Counted from the first letter of the stretch, positions 1 through 11,399 are shown. The stretch is 64,000 bases of DNA from Ectobius pallidus (GCA_964059195.1 CAXKWD010000013.1:23226611-23290610); one strand, 5' to 3'. Translations and numbers: made by a program. The notes: generated by a model not told the origin, from the letters alone.

Positions 1-2283
1 AACTAAAAGAATATACCTTTAGGGTTCAGACAGTAAAATACTAATTGATATAAGGTGATAAACACTGATTTCTTATGGTGTGTATTCGCAGAGATTTTAA
101 ATATTACTTATTTTCTATATCAAATGCGTACTTAGCCTATACCGTCATATTAAAAAGTATTCAAAATCAAAATATTCAAATATGTTTACATCACGAAAAC
201 TTCCATTTCGTGTCCAGAATAGTTAAAAAAAATATAGGAACTTGAGAATCGATTAGACCTTTTTCTGTTTTATTGTCATTCCTTCTTATTCCTTGTATAT
301 CGGTATGCTAGACCATCGTTACATGATTTTTATTTCTAGTTATGAGACAAAATATTGTTAAGAATATTTCATTGCATAGCTGAATATAAAGGCAATTTAT
401 TTTAAATTTAAGAATTATCATACGTTAAGTTATATAGCCTATTAAATTAACAACGCTATTGTCACAATTTTTACTCGGGGCCGTCAATCTAACTTGGCGA
501 TTTAGAAATCACAGAATTTATATTTTGATCTCAGATGCAATAGAAGGCTACACTAACAGTAGGCCTAGTATACACATATTTATACAGCAAAGTAAAATAA
601 ATAGGCCAAAAATAACTAAATTAATTAAATAGGGAAGTGATATTTAAATATAAAGGTGCACTAAAGATAGAATTGAACTAAAGTATAAAACTAACACAAT
701 GTACTGTAATCATCATTGCGTTACTACGTAATTTTAATTTATTTGTATTTTTTGCAATTTACGCTATTTTTAAATGGCCCTTAACATCTTCCGAATGCTC
801 ACGGCAAATTTAATATTAATTTAAAAATTATAGAATATCCAATCCCCACACTGCATATAAATATTCATAGATTCATAACATATTACTGCAAGTCAGGTAC
901 AAAGTAATGTTGTCTATATCGGAAATACAGTATCTCACAATATTTGTTAGTTAATCCTTCCTTTTTTGTGTTATTTAGAGCTTTTCTGCTCTAATTTTTC
1001 TTTCGTCTTATTGACACATAAACATTCTAGAAGAGCCCAGTAAACAAGGAAGTACGTTTAATAGCCTCGTGTCCTCTATAAAAATGGACAATTAAAAACA
1101 TATTTTTCGATTTGGGAAGATGGAACGCCACTTAAAAGCATGGTACCTGCAGACGACAACTGGAAAAACAAATGACGAACAGCTAGCGCATACCGGCTAG
1201 TACACCCACGCTATCTGTCGGAGAAGTTTGGCGAGCTACATCCCTATTGTTCCTTCCTATAGATGGCCAACACGTGCTCGTGCTTTGCAAGTGAGAACAG
1301 CCGCAGTGTAGCCAATATTAGAATGATTGATACGTATTCTGAATGTTTAATTTTACGAAACTGTATTTATGTATTAAATTATATTAAGCATAGACTATCT
1401 ACTTGTATTCTACCTTCCATTCGGTAAAATACCTTTGTTCTATGCTGCTGTTTCTTATTTACTTAGCATTACAACTGCTTCATTTATATTTGGCTGCCGT
1501 TGGCAGCATAAAGAACCGGATGAACGTGGTAAAAGTTTTAATTTAATACCTATATCCTTATAGAAAGAACAATATGTTCTTGATTTAAATTTGAGAGAGT
1601 TTGAAATTAAAAGTTATACGGAAAAATTAACCTATATTTTCACCTAATCATAACAGAGGGCAGGTCATGAAGTGTGTGAAGATGACCGTTAAACCTATTG
1701 CCTGCCCATTGGTCGATAGAATCCCACGTGATTTTTGTATACATTGAAAAACATGGCAGTTGAGATTACGTACGGTTTGGTAAATGTCGGGTTTTGAGAC
1801 AGTGGAGAGTTATTTAATCACTGAACGTCGGTTTAGTATCAAGTGGCATCAGTTAAGCGGGATATGTGGATCATTTCGTGTTTTCTGTGGTTTGGGACAG
1901 AGTTGTGTTTTAGCATGAAGTCGAATTGATTTACTATTGTGACCGTCGTAAATTTCTACCGTACGCCTACTTGCATTTTCCCGGCAAACTCGAAATTTCA
2001 TCAGATAAATCACAGGAGACAGTACTTCGAAATGGATATAATCTGATTCCATTGTAATTTTAATATCAGTTTATTTTTTAGTTTTGTATGTAACTACCTT
2101 TGTTACATAGTTATACAAATTTAAGTGCCCTATAATTGATATTTGGGTATCTTATTTTGATCAGCCAAATAACTCATATTTCTTGAGTTTATTGTTTTAA
2201 TTGCATATTTTACCTACAAATGTTATACGTTATTCGAGTGATTGTACTTAGGTCTAATAAAACGGTGAAGTAATTTCATTACA
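1..2283. other. AT-rich stretch without recognisable gene
   Basis: Both strands are broken by frequent stops and no protein family is recognisable. One TAGGCCTA octamer lies at 560-567. A somewhat less AT-rich patch occurs around 1120-1330. The right end could be promoter and 5' untranslated sequence for the candidate exon at 2354, but I see no convincing core promoter. Confidence 0.5.
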
Positions 2284-2353
2284 CTGAGTGTCGAAGATTT
2301 GTGTGCCAGTGGACTGGTGTTTTTCAATTGAGGAATAAACTATTTCGTACAAA

Positions 2354-2402
2354 ATGGATGAAGGAAACGAGGTTTTGGTTTGTGCGTCGGAATACGTGAA
2401 AG
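2354..2402 (+). CDS. Candidate first coding exon of a host gene
   Basis: An ATG in good context (AAAATGG) opens a 16-codon stretch, MDEGNEVLVCASEYVK plus one base, that runs into an excellent splice donor (AAAG followed by GTAAGG at 2403). The composition is balanced and unlike the surrounding AT-rich DNA, and about 100 bp of plausible leader precedes it. I do not recognise the peptide. A first exon followed by a very long transposon-filled intron would fit an insect gene of this genome type, but a 49-base exon can arise by chance. The exon ends in phase 1. Confidence 0.33.
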
Positions 2403-2683
2403 GTAAGGCATATGTCGGGTCTTAAAACAATTGTTTGGCACATAGGCCTACATGGTAGGTAAGGGAACCAGACAAGTAATTATTTCACAAGTCATGTTGT
2501 TGGTTTGCCTAGTAGCTAATAGCATCCCAATGTTTTCATATTCTTAAGAAAATTTAGTTTATGTTCCGGTCATTCATACAATAATTTTTGTTTAGGTTGC
2601 AATTCTATCTGAGGTATGGTCCTGGTTACCATATAGCCTATATTTTCCAAAAGTGCCACAATTATTATTATTAACTTATTCCC

Positions 2684-3200
2684 ACCTTGTGCGATCTTTC
2701 TAAAGCTTTCGATTGTGTCCTGCATGATATACTTCTCATGAAATTCGAACACTATGGAATAAGAGGTGTGGAGCTGGAGTTTTCTCTGATTTACTTGGCC
2801 AGCTGCACTCAAGTTATCTACAACAACAATTTTTTGGATGTTGTGGTTACGAAGAACGGTGTCCCTCAGGGATCAATATTTCTTTCTAGTTATGATAAAT
2901 GACTTACCCATTAATATATTAATATAACAGCACCCAGTTGTTCTTTACTATATGCTGACGACTCTACTAGTGCTATTGATATTCTGTAAATTCATAGCCC
3001 ATGACAGACTGCCTTTCAGAATGCAACAAATGGTTTGCACGTACATAATGCAGCCATTTCATAAAATTTGGGAATTTTTGCCTCAAAGAGAGAAGTTATA
3101 AAATTATTGTAATTGGGTGGTCAAAAATAAGTTTAAAACCTCAAATTCTCTGAATATTAAGGACTTAGGTGTAGGCCTATCTGAAGTGGTTTCATGTGTA
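2684..3200 (+). pseudogene. Decayed LINE reverse transcriptase fragment (family C)
   Basis: The plus strand encodes pieces of a non-LTR reverse transcriptase in order: a DLSKAFDCVLHD block near 2693 (RT palm, first catalytic Asp region), GVPQGSIF near 2860, then after frameshifts a LLYADD block near 2944 (catalytic YADD) and an NIKDLGV block near 3150. Endonuclease and C-terminal parts are absent. Frameshifts and stops show an old dead copy. A TAGGCCTA at 3172-3179 sits exactly where the LGV/YL segment should continue. It may belong to the same family as the remnant at 13001-13790, but both cover the LLGI/DLGV region, so they are probably two copies. Confidence 0.7.
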
Positions 3201-3771
3201 AAATCTGTCGATTTACTTATTTATTGCGTTGATTTATTTTTTTATTTTTTTGGCCATTTTTAGCATGATTTTAACACTCTTTAATACCAAGTAGTCAAGA
3301 GTAATCAGCTACCGGTAGGCCTATATCCATTTTCATTTGAGACAATATACATCTTAAGGTACTATTTGGTATAAGATTACGGTAACTTCAAAAAAATGTG
3401 TGGTTAATTACTATGTAAAATTTAACAAACATGTGACCTTTTTTCCCCCACTCTTAATGGTGTAGATGTAGATGTAGATATCTCGTCCTGTAGATCCTGT
3501 GTTGAGCGGGGCTCAAGGATATAGAACACGTCACATCAAAAAAATACATGCATGTTATAACAATAATATAGGCCTACAGAAACTGTAAGCTGCCAAATTT
3601 ATCCAAGCTGGAAATATTCCTCCAAATTGTAGAAGGTTTGAGTTATTAAAAATTCATTGACAGCTGTTTTGAAAGGTTTGCTCTTTCTTTGAATACATAA
3701 TAATTTAATGTTGTTTGGAAGCTTGTTATATATCTGTACTGCAGAATAATAAGGGCCCTTCTGAAAGAGTT

Positions 3772-4510
3772 GCCACATAACTTAAGTGACGAAACAAAGG
3801 TATTGCTTTTCGCGGATGACACTAGTGTTTTTGTAACAGGAAAATCCCAGGAACAACTGGCAAGAGTAGCTACAAAGGCTTTTCACGAATTAAATATATG
3901 GTTCCAAGCCAATAAAATGACGCTTAATATCGAAAAAACCCACTTTATTCAATTCAGAACAAAACAAAGATGTACCCAAAACCTTGTAATTAATTACCAA
4001 ACACAAAGCATAGAAGAAATTAGTAATATCAAATTTTTAGGATTACAAATTGATCAACATCTCGACTGGAAGTCACATATTGAAATGATAATTCCAAAAC
4101 TAAGTTCAGCATGCTTTACCTTAAGAGTCCTGAATCAGGTTTTAAAACAGGATGCCTTACGCATGGTGTATTTTGCAAATTTCCACTCGATAATGAAGTA
4201 TGGAATCATATTCTGGGGTAACTCGACCCATAGGGATAAAATATTTAAGCTACAAAAGCAAGCAATTAGAATAATGTGTGGAAAGAAAAGGAGAGAATCA
4301 TGCAAACCGCTCTTTGAAAAATTAAAAGTCCTCACTCTCACAGGGGAGTATATATACTCTGTTATGTGTTATATGGTAGATAATATTGAGAGATTCCAAA
4401 CTAATAGTAGTGTTCATGAACATATTACTAGAAACAGGAATGATTTACATAGACCGGTTAATGCATTAAAACTTTTTCAGAATGGCGCTTATTACTCCGC
4501 AATACAGATA
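3772..4510 (+). pseudogene. LINE A copy 2 RT C-terminal half
   Basis: The frame is open from 3772 into the inserted transposon (nominal stop at 4654). It carries FADDTSVFVTGKSQEQL (catalytic FADD), the NKMTLNIEKTHFIQF block, FLGLQIDQHLDWKSHIE and the C-terminal FWGNSTHRDKIFKLQKQAIRIMCG segment typical of Jockey-superfamily LINEs. The last 48 codons up to 4654 are transposon sequence, not LINE. True LINE coding resumes at 7491 with YNKLPNN in the same frame once the insertion and one TA are discounted. Confidence 0.85.
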
Positions 4511-4672
4511 TGGGTCATTCTACAGAAAACCTGCATTTTAATGTCACAGGACAATATATTGGAAACTAGTTATAATGTTTGCAATTTTTCAAAATCAGAT
4601 ATTAAAATACAATATTATCTATTAGTTAGTACTTTACTTTGGAGAAATTTTTAACTAATTAGCTGTAAAAAG

Positions 4673-5102
4673 TTGTCCACAGAAGGTGATATCTCACTTC
4701 CGTGGACTGTCACAACCCTCAGGTAGAGAACTTCCAAAGATCATAGATACTGTACTTCTTAACATTTTCACTTAAAAAATATAGTATCTAGTCAGAAAAT
4801 ACTTCAGTTTAGCATAATGATGAATGAAATATTTTTTTTTTGTCCCCACTGTCAATATTTTTCAACCTGAGTTCATGTCACAAGGTTTGCCATCACTTCT
4901 GTGGACACTCAAAAAATGCCTAAAATATTCACCAGTGTGTGCTAGTTACCTTTTTCTGAGAGTCAGCTGAAGAGCAAAGGCACTCATATTGCAGAGTGGA
5001 GTATCTTTTGTTCTTCTGGATTGGATTTTTTTCATGTATATATCAAGTTTCTATTCACTTTTTGCATGTGGCATAGCTCATCCAGTCACTTCTGTGGTCT
5101 TT
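4673..5102. repeat. Left subterminal copies of the TCACTTCYGTGGACA motif
   Basis: One inverted copy lies at about 4674-4689 (GTCCACAGAAGGTGATA) and direct copies at about 4692-4706, 4888-4902 and a partial one near 5087. Multiple subterminal copies of one motif are usually transposase-binding sites in other transposons; the role here is inferred. Confidence 0.7.
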
Positions 5103-5236
5103 ATTAAAGTTTAGTTTTTAAGTTAAAAAATAATTTTTAGTATACATGACTTTTAGAACGTGATAATCTCAATAACCTGAAGAGCTTTCGTTTCTGACCT
5201 CACAATGCAAGGCAGTTTGCAAAGAAACGTAACTTT

Positions 5237-5311
5237 TTATCACTTCCGTGGACATCACTTCTGTGGACATGTGGATTCCACGGAAGTGATAACTGTCCAC
5301 AGAAGTGATTT
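5237..5311. repeat. Palindromic cluster of four TCACTTCYGTGGACA motifs
   Basis: Two direct copies (one CCG and one CTG version) are followed within 75 bp by two inverted copies, giving a near-symmetrical block. C/T alternation at one position is the only recurrent variation. A further direct pair lies at 7267-7306 near the right end of the transposon. Confidence 0.8.
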
Positions 5312-5823
5312 GATTCATTATTTTTAAAATTACGCACTTGCTGTGATGTGTCCAGTTGACCACTAACATTAAATTTTATAACATGCTGAATAAAAAAAAA
5401 TATCTATTAATATTTTAGTTCCTTACCAGTATTGTAACATTTTATCTTTCATAAACAGTTAAGTCTTATTCAATGAGTACACTATCATTAACATGTCATT
5501 TTTTTAATTAATATTCTACATTAGGTCTCTTTAGTGCCTCCTGATATAGGTCTACTCCTGCCCATCATAATTAATGGGATGGCTTGGGGAGGCTACTTAC
5601 TAGCCTATATTATATCTTGAATGGTAGGTTACTTATTATTTTCAAAACAAATTATAGGCCTATTATCATGTATTTGTAACAGCATGGTTTAGAAAATTTC
5701 ATGACTAATATCACTATAATGTATATATATATATATATATATATATTATATTACCATGGACAATTGTAATGTTCATTTTTAAAGCATAGATTGAAAATTT
5801 TTGATATTTGTAGGCCTACCAGA

Positions 5824-6510
5824 ATGGCAAGAGTAAAGAAAAATTATTTGAGGAAGAGAAGGAAACGAAAAAAAGGAAGTATGAGAAGAGCTAGAGTAAA
5901 AATGTAACAGGATTCAGCGAAGCATGAAGAAGAGAAATGAAAAGATAGGGAGTGATACCAAAGGGGAAAAAAAGCAGGAAAGGAAACCTGTGTCACAGCT
6001 GACACACAGGGAGAGAAGGAAAGTTCAAAAAGAGTGGAGAAAACATTCAACGAATTACAGACAGTTGAAAGAGCAAAATAATCATACTAGTTGATTTCAC
6101 TGAGAGTCATACTCCGCCTACCATTCCAGAAATTCAAGAACCGATGCCAGGCTCCACTACTACTCCTGATTTCGTTCAGTCACACGATAAGAGCCCTTTA
6201 CATTCACCAGATATAAAAATGAGGCTCAAGTAGAAGAGAAAGGGGTGAGAAGATAGTAAAAATACAAGACAAGAGATTACTTGAAATTACAGAAAGGAAA
6301 AATGCGAAGCTTTGACAGCAGAACCATTGTTTAAAAAAGCGGAAGAAAGGTAAAGAAGTGGTGTAAAAAATTTTCCAAAGTTGTGAGGAAAAAGCTAATT
6401 TATGCAGAAGTGCTACAATCACAGATTAAGTCAAAATACATACAATAAAAATCTGTGAAGGAAAAGAGAATATTGAAATTAATTACATGTTGAACATTTT
6501 TTGAAAAATA
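5824..6510 (+). pseudogene. Decayed basic protein of the TA transposon
   Basis: Stops and frameshifts break a strongly Lys/Arg-rich coding stretch. Recognisable blocks are REWRKHSTNYRQLKEQ (about 6020-6070), FTESHTPPTIPE (about 6094-6130), RKEKCEALTAEPLFKKAEE (about 6295-6355) and KLIYAEVLQSQIKSKY followed by KSVKEKRILKLI (about 6390-6480). This order of a basic WR.NS.RYR block, a TPP..PE linker and a late EKRILKLI helix resembles an unnamed multicopy arthropod transposon protein that I recall but cannot name. The catalytic core is not recognisable. Confidence 0.5.
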
Positions 6511-6733
6511 TCAATGCCAAGGTTATTTTATGTCACCTCACAATGGAGAACTACGCTGTCATATGGACAAACTTGGAGAAAAATGAAACTGAAATAGATA
6601 CGAGAAGATGTGATAAGTTTCGTAGAAAAATATGAATCTAGCAGACGTTAACTGCAATAACTGTTCACTGAAAGTGACAAATTGTTTTCGTTTCCTGACA
6701 TGCCTGATAAAGATATGGTTCCTAAAGAGAACA

Positions 6734-7014
6734 TTATAAAGAAATTCCGGCGTGCGTAGGCAAAGAGAGTTAAGTCCACCATCCTAAAAAATTGAGATAG
6801 GCCTATGTCCAAAGAGTTATAGATAAAAATGTTCTCTACATTTGTGTTAAGTCTAGTAAGTCTTATTGAAAATTGTACGGTAGTTATGGATGTGTGCCTC
6901 ATGGGTTTATCCATCTCTAAAGCTATGTTGGGCTGGTATAGTGTGTTAAGTCACTCTAATTCTCAGTAACAAGAAAGTGGACTTAACTCTCTTTGCTCGC
7001 GCACCCCGGAATTG
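6734..7014. repeat. Inverted repeat of ~37 bp inside the TA transposon
   Basis: Arm one (about 6738-6775) holds AAAGAGAGTTAAGTCCAC and arm two (about 6972-7010) its complement, with matching AATTCCGG outer ends and about 195 bp between. It may be a nested MITE or a hairpin of the host transposon. No target duplication is clear. Confidence 0.6.
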
Positions 7015-7757
7015 AAAACTCCAAACATGAACACTAGGGGAGGTTATGTATTTGAGAAAGACCTGTATCTTTTTGTAAACTTTTAATAATCTCTAAGTTT
7101 TTGTTTTATTTTTTAGTGACATCTTTTTTTATGACATCTTGTGTATGTTATACAAGTGGTTACTCTGTGGCAGTAAGTTAATTTCTTGAATAATAAACCT
7201 AAATCTGTTTTACCTTTAGAAAAAAAATGTGTCACAAGCATAATTGATAACAAAAGTCCATTATTATAACCAAAAGTCACTTCTGTGGACATGCAATCAC
7301 TTCCGTGGACAGCATCTTTCTTTTAGATTTTTTTTAAAGAAAACCAAAAAGAGATGACCTATGTCACTTAAACCACAGGTTAAGTACTTTAAAACTAGTG
7401 CTGTAAATATTTTTTTAGGACATATCTGATAAATTCGTTTTTTTATTATTCTTCCATCAAAACTGCAGGGTTTCTGTAGAATGACCCATATACAATAAGC
7501 TTCCAAACAACATTAAATTATTATGTATTCAAAGAAAAAGAAAATCCTTCAAAGGATCTCTCAAGAAATTTTTAATTACTCACACCTTCTACAATATGGA
7601 TGAGTATTTCCAGTTTGAATAAGTTTATAGTGTAGTATATTATATATCATTATTTATTACTTGCTTGTATATTGTAATCTGACGTGTTCTATATCCTTGA
7701 GTCCCACTCAACACAGGATCTACAGAACGAGATAACTACATCTACATCTACATCTAC

Positions 7758-9760
7758 AGTTTTAACGAGTTATTTGGTCTGTGTAGATCATTCATGTTTC
7801 TGGTAGTACGTCCGTGTACACTAAAATTAGTTTGAAATTTATCAATATTATTCACTACATAACACATAACAGAGTATATATACTCCCCTGTAAGAGTGAG
7901 GACTTTTAATTTTTCAAATAGCGGTTTACAAGATTCCCTTTTTTCTTTCCACATATTATTCTTATTGCCCACTTTTGTAATCTAAATATTTTCTCCCTAT
8001 GGGAAGAGTTGCCCCAGAATATGATCCCGTATCTCATTACCGAGTGAAAATATGCAAAATATACCATAAGTAATGCATCCTGTTTTAATATATTATTCAA
8101 AATTCTTAAAGCAAAGCACGCTGAACTCAGTTTTGGACCTATCATTTCTATGTGTGTCTTCCAGTCAAGATTTTGGTCAATTTGCAGTCCTAAAAATTTT
8201 ACATTGCTAATTTCTTGTATGATTTGTGTTCCATAATTAATTTCAAGATTTGAGATACCGGTACATCTGTTTTTTGTTCTAAATTGTATAAAATGGGTCT
8301 TATCAATATTAAGTGTCATTTTATTAGCTAGAAACCATTTGTTTAACTCGTGAAAAGCCTTTGTAGCTATTCTTGATAAATGTTCTTGTGACGTTCCTGT
8401 TACAAGTACACTAGTATCATCTGCGAAGAGCAATACCTTTGATTCGTCACTTAAGTTATAGGGCAAGTCATTAATGAAAATTAAAAAGAGCAAAGGTCCT
8501 AGTATTGATCCCTGAGGTACCCCATTCTTAACAACCCCTAAGTTAGATTATTTCCATTTATTATTACCTTTTGAGTTCTATCAGAAAGATATGATTTGAA
8601 CCACTTAAGTGTTAAATTATCGAACCCATAATGATCCAATTTTTGAAGTAATATTTCATGATTTATACAGTCAAACGCTTTAGCTAAGTCGCAGAAAATT
8701 CCCAGAGCATATTTCTTTTTATCTAACGCTTCCAGTATTTCTGTAGTAAGTTGAAATGTAGCATTCTCAGTGGACATGCCACTTCTAAATCCAAACTGAG
8801 ATGAAGTAAGAATGTCATTCAAATTAAGATAGTGTAAGTTATTGTGCGTTTGTACATGACTTTTTCAAAAACTTTTGAAAATGAGGTTAAGAGCGATATA
8901 GGTCTATAATTTGATGGTAGATTTTTGTCACCTTTTTTGAAGAGGGGCTTAACAATAGCATGCTTCAGTCTTTCTGGAAATATTCCATTTTCTAATGAAC
9001 AATTGCATATGTGACTAAGAGGTTTACTGAGTTCCGATGAGCAACTTTTTAATAACCTACCACTTATCTCATCCCATCCAGACGAGCTTTTACTTTTGAG
9101 AGACTTGATTATATTTTCAATTTCTTTGTGAGAAGTCAGGTTCAATTGAAATCTATGGTTCCAAACTGTAGATTTTGTTAGTAGGTCTACTGCCTTAATG
9201 TTAATATTATTTATAGGAATACATTTCTCTGCAATATTTATAAAGTGACTAGCCCTATTAAAAGCATTTGTAATGTCTGATAAATTATCTAGTTTTATGT
9301 CTTGGTATATTAATGATGTACAATCATTGTTTCCCTTTGTTCTCCCTGTTTCGTTTTTTATTATATTCCATACAGTCTTAACTTTATTATTTGATTTATC
9401 AATTACTTGTGAAAAATGCCTACTTTTTGCTTCTTTGATTACTTTCTTCAGTATGTTGCAATACTTTTTATAGTATTCCTTATGAGTTTGGTTGTTACTG
9501 GTTCTATATTTTAGGTAGAGCTCTCTTTTGTTTGCACATGATATTTTAATACCAGCAGTTAACCATGTGTTATTCCTTGAATTAGGTAAATTAGCAGTTT
9601 TCTTTTTTGGAAAATTTGCCTCAAAATGTCGTGACACTATGTTTAGGAATTCACTTAATTTACTATCTACTTTGTCATAGGATAACATAGATTCCCAGTT
9701 TTCATTTGCAAGATCTTGTTTGAAATTTAAAATTGAATCGTCATTCATTACTCTAGTCAT
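7758..9760 (-). pseudogene. LINE A copy 1 ORF2 (RT region), frameshifted
   Basis: Reading down from 9760 it encodes the linker between endonuclease and RT, then RT motifs NYRPISLL (near 8900), a frameshift at about 8850, FCDLAKAFDCINHE (near 8690), a one-base frameshift at about 8540, GVPQGS, FADDTSVLVTG (catalytic FADD near 8420), the thumb segment FLGLQIDQNLDWKTHIE, and another frameshift in an A-run near 7935 before CKPLFEKLKVLTLTGEYIYS. The breaks are simple one-base indels. Relative to copy 2, copy 1 carries six extra bases at 8256-8263 (TACCGGTA), adding two codons. It lacks the endonuclease, so the copy is dead. Confidence 0.85.
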
Positions 9761-10207
9761 ATTACTATAGTCATATTACTATGAGCATGTTTACTGTTCG
9801 AATTTACTTTAATATTGTTCAGCACTAACATTTGTGCATCATAAATGGTGATAGTTTTGTTAAATTATTGATGAGTTAAATAAATGTTCTGACAACCTGG
9901 AAAGAGTTTATAATTTGTATTTAATCCCTCATACCTTCATTAATAAAAACATTAAGACCCTAACAGTAATAGCAGAACAGCAAATGAACTTTTGTTTTGC
10001 ATCATTAAAATCAGTGTCCAAATTATGTCCTACCCGTAATAGATTTAAACAAAAAAATTTAAATTATTTAAAACAAATTTTAAATAGGCTAACTTAATTC
10101 TTTGCATGCAGTGTGGAGGAGAAGGCATTGTAAATTTTACAAAATGTGAAGAACCAATTCTAGTTTATTATTTATGATATGTAATAAACAAAAATAGTTT
10201 TTATAAT

Positions 10208-11043
10208 TTGCAATGTCTTGGCGAATACGTATTTTGAAATGCCAGATCGCAGGCTTTATACATGGACATCACCAGATAGAAAGTAGGCCTACAGAAATCA
10301 AATTGATTATATAATTGGTAGGAAACGCTGGAAGAGCTCAATACGGTCAGTAAAAACAAAACTTGATGCCGACTATGGCTCTGATCATGAGCTGCTGATC
10401 GCAGAACTTAAAATGAAGTTGAAGAAGACACAAAAAACAGAAAGTCGGTGGAAACCAGAACTAACCAACATCCCAAAGGAATACAAGTGTCAAATACAAG
10501 AGGAACTTGGTAAAATAAACCTGCAACAAGAAAACTCAGAAGAACTGTGGGAAAGCATTAAAAATACTTTCAAAACAGTATCCAGACGTACTATACCTAT
10601 CAAAGAGAAGAAAAGGGGACCACACTGGATATCCCAGGACACACTAAAAGCAGTAGAAGAAAGACGCAAAAGAAAAATAGAAGGGAACTTGATTGTGACT
10701 AGGAATCTAAACAGTGAGATACAAAGAAGAATAAGGAAAGATAAAAGTAAGTATCTAAAGGAAAAATGTGGTGTCCTAGAAGAACTAAACAGGAAGGGTA
10801 GAACAAGAGACTTATACAAAGGAATAAGAGAAATAACAGGAAAGCCAGTCATAGGCTAGGTACAGGAACACTGAAAAATAAAGAAGGGATAGAACAGATT
10901 GAAAGAGAAGAGATAATAAAAAGATGGGAAGAATATACTAAAGAATTGTACAAGACAGATCCCACAAAAGCAGTGGATTTTAATGACCTGCCTTACTCTC
11001 TGGAACCAATGGTGATGGAATCTGAGGTTAAAGAAGCTTTAAA
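10208..11043 (+). pseudogene. RTE-BovB ORF, endonuclease end and linker
   Basis: Translation begins with NVLANTYFEMPDRRLYTW and the TSPDRK block. It is broken by an in-frame TAG inside TAGGCCTA at 10284-10291, resumes with YRNQIDYIIGRKRW and GSDHELL (APE-type endonuclease C-terminal His motif), and continues through a Lys-rich linker open from 10413 to 10859. A second break is the five-base excess at 10852-10858 (TAGGCTA), after which GTGTLKNKEGIEQIEREEIIKRWEEYTKELY is readable up to the LINE A insertion. Discounting six and five bases respectively gives one continuous frame with conserved spacing. Confidence 0.85.
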
Positions 11044-11399
11044 ACTACCAGAAACATGAATGATCTACACAGACCAAATAACTCGTTAAAACTCTTTCAG
11101 AAGGGTGCTTATTATTCTGCAGTACAGATATATAACAAGCTTCCAAACAACATTAAATTATTATGTATTCAAAGAAAGAGCAAACCTTTCAAAACAGCTG
11201 TCAAGGAATTTTTAATAACTCACACCTTCTACAATTTGGAGGAATATTTCCAGCTTGGATAAAATTGGCAGCTTACAGTTTCTGTAGGCCTATATTATTG
11301 TTATAACATGCATGTATTTTTTGATCTGACGTGTTCTATATCCTTGAGCCCCGCTCAACACAGGATCTACAGGACGAGATATCTACATCTACATCTACA
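11044..11399 (+). mobile_element. LINE A copy 3 (3' end only) inside the RTE LINE
   Basis: It starts within the ORF at ACTACCAGAAACATGAATG, encodes HRPNNSLKLFQKGAYYSAVQIYNKLPNN to the stop near 11262, then 3' UTR and a TACATC tail. The target duplication is TAAA at 11040-11043 and 11400-11403. Its 3' UTR matches copy 1, including a shared TAGGCCTA (11285-11292 here, 3569-3576 in copy 1), so this octamer was already present in the source element. Confidence 0.85.

Larger units (their letters stand above)
4511..7488. mobile_element. TA-target DNA transposon, ~2.98 kb, with subterminal motif array
   Basis: The ends are an inverted repeat, TGGGTCATTCTACAGAAA at 4511 and its complement ending at 7488. 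TA is duplicated at 4509-4510 and 7489-7490. Ignoring the insert and one TA puts the interrupted LINE A back in frame (Q-I-Y-N-K), which proves the boundaries. Several superfamilies use a TA duplication (Tc1/mariner, ISL2EU and others), and I cannot assign this one. The interior has about ten copies of TCACTTCYGTGGACA and a decayed basic coding region. Confidence 0.85.
3772..7757 (+). mobile_element. LINE A copy 2, inserted in copy 1 and itself split
   Basis: This plus-strand LINE is 5'-truncated inside the RT and begins at LPHNLSDETKVLLFADD. It runs 3772-4510, is interrupted by a DNA transposon (4511-7488), and resumes 7491-7757 with its C-terminal codons (stop at 7620-7622), 3' UTR and TACATC-type tail. 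AGTT target duplications flank it (3768-3771, 7758-7761). The protein is about 80-90 percent similar to copy 1 by eye, but the 3' UTR differs, so it comes from a different subfamily. Confidence 0.85.
3462..9784 (-). mobile_element. LINE A copy 1 (Jockey/CR1-like), split by copy 2
   Basis: The minus-strand element consists of 9784-7758 (protein part) and 3771-3462 (last codons, 3' UTR and a TCTACA-type hexamer tail at the 3462 end). The two pieces are exactly contiguous in element coordinates. The sequence AGTT is present on both sides of the interrupting copy 2 (3768-3771 and 7758-7761), so copy 2 inserted here with a 4-bp target duplication. The 5' end is truncated in the endonuclease-RT linker near 9770, where a 14-bp direct repeat (AGTCATATTACTAT) marks the end. 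The clade is not determined; the tandem hexamer tail resembles CR1/L2-like elements. Confidence 0.85.

Noticed and set aside
3462..9784. Twin-priming inversion as the explanation for opposite-strand LINE A pieces
   Set aside because: Copy 2 has its own complete 3' tail and AGTT duplications, and copy 1 is contiguous across it, so simple nesting explains the structure.
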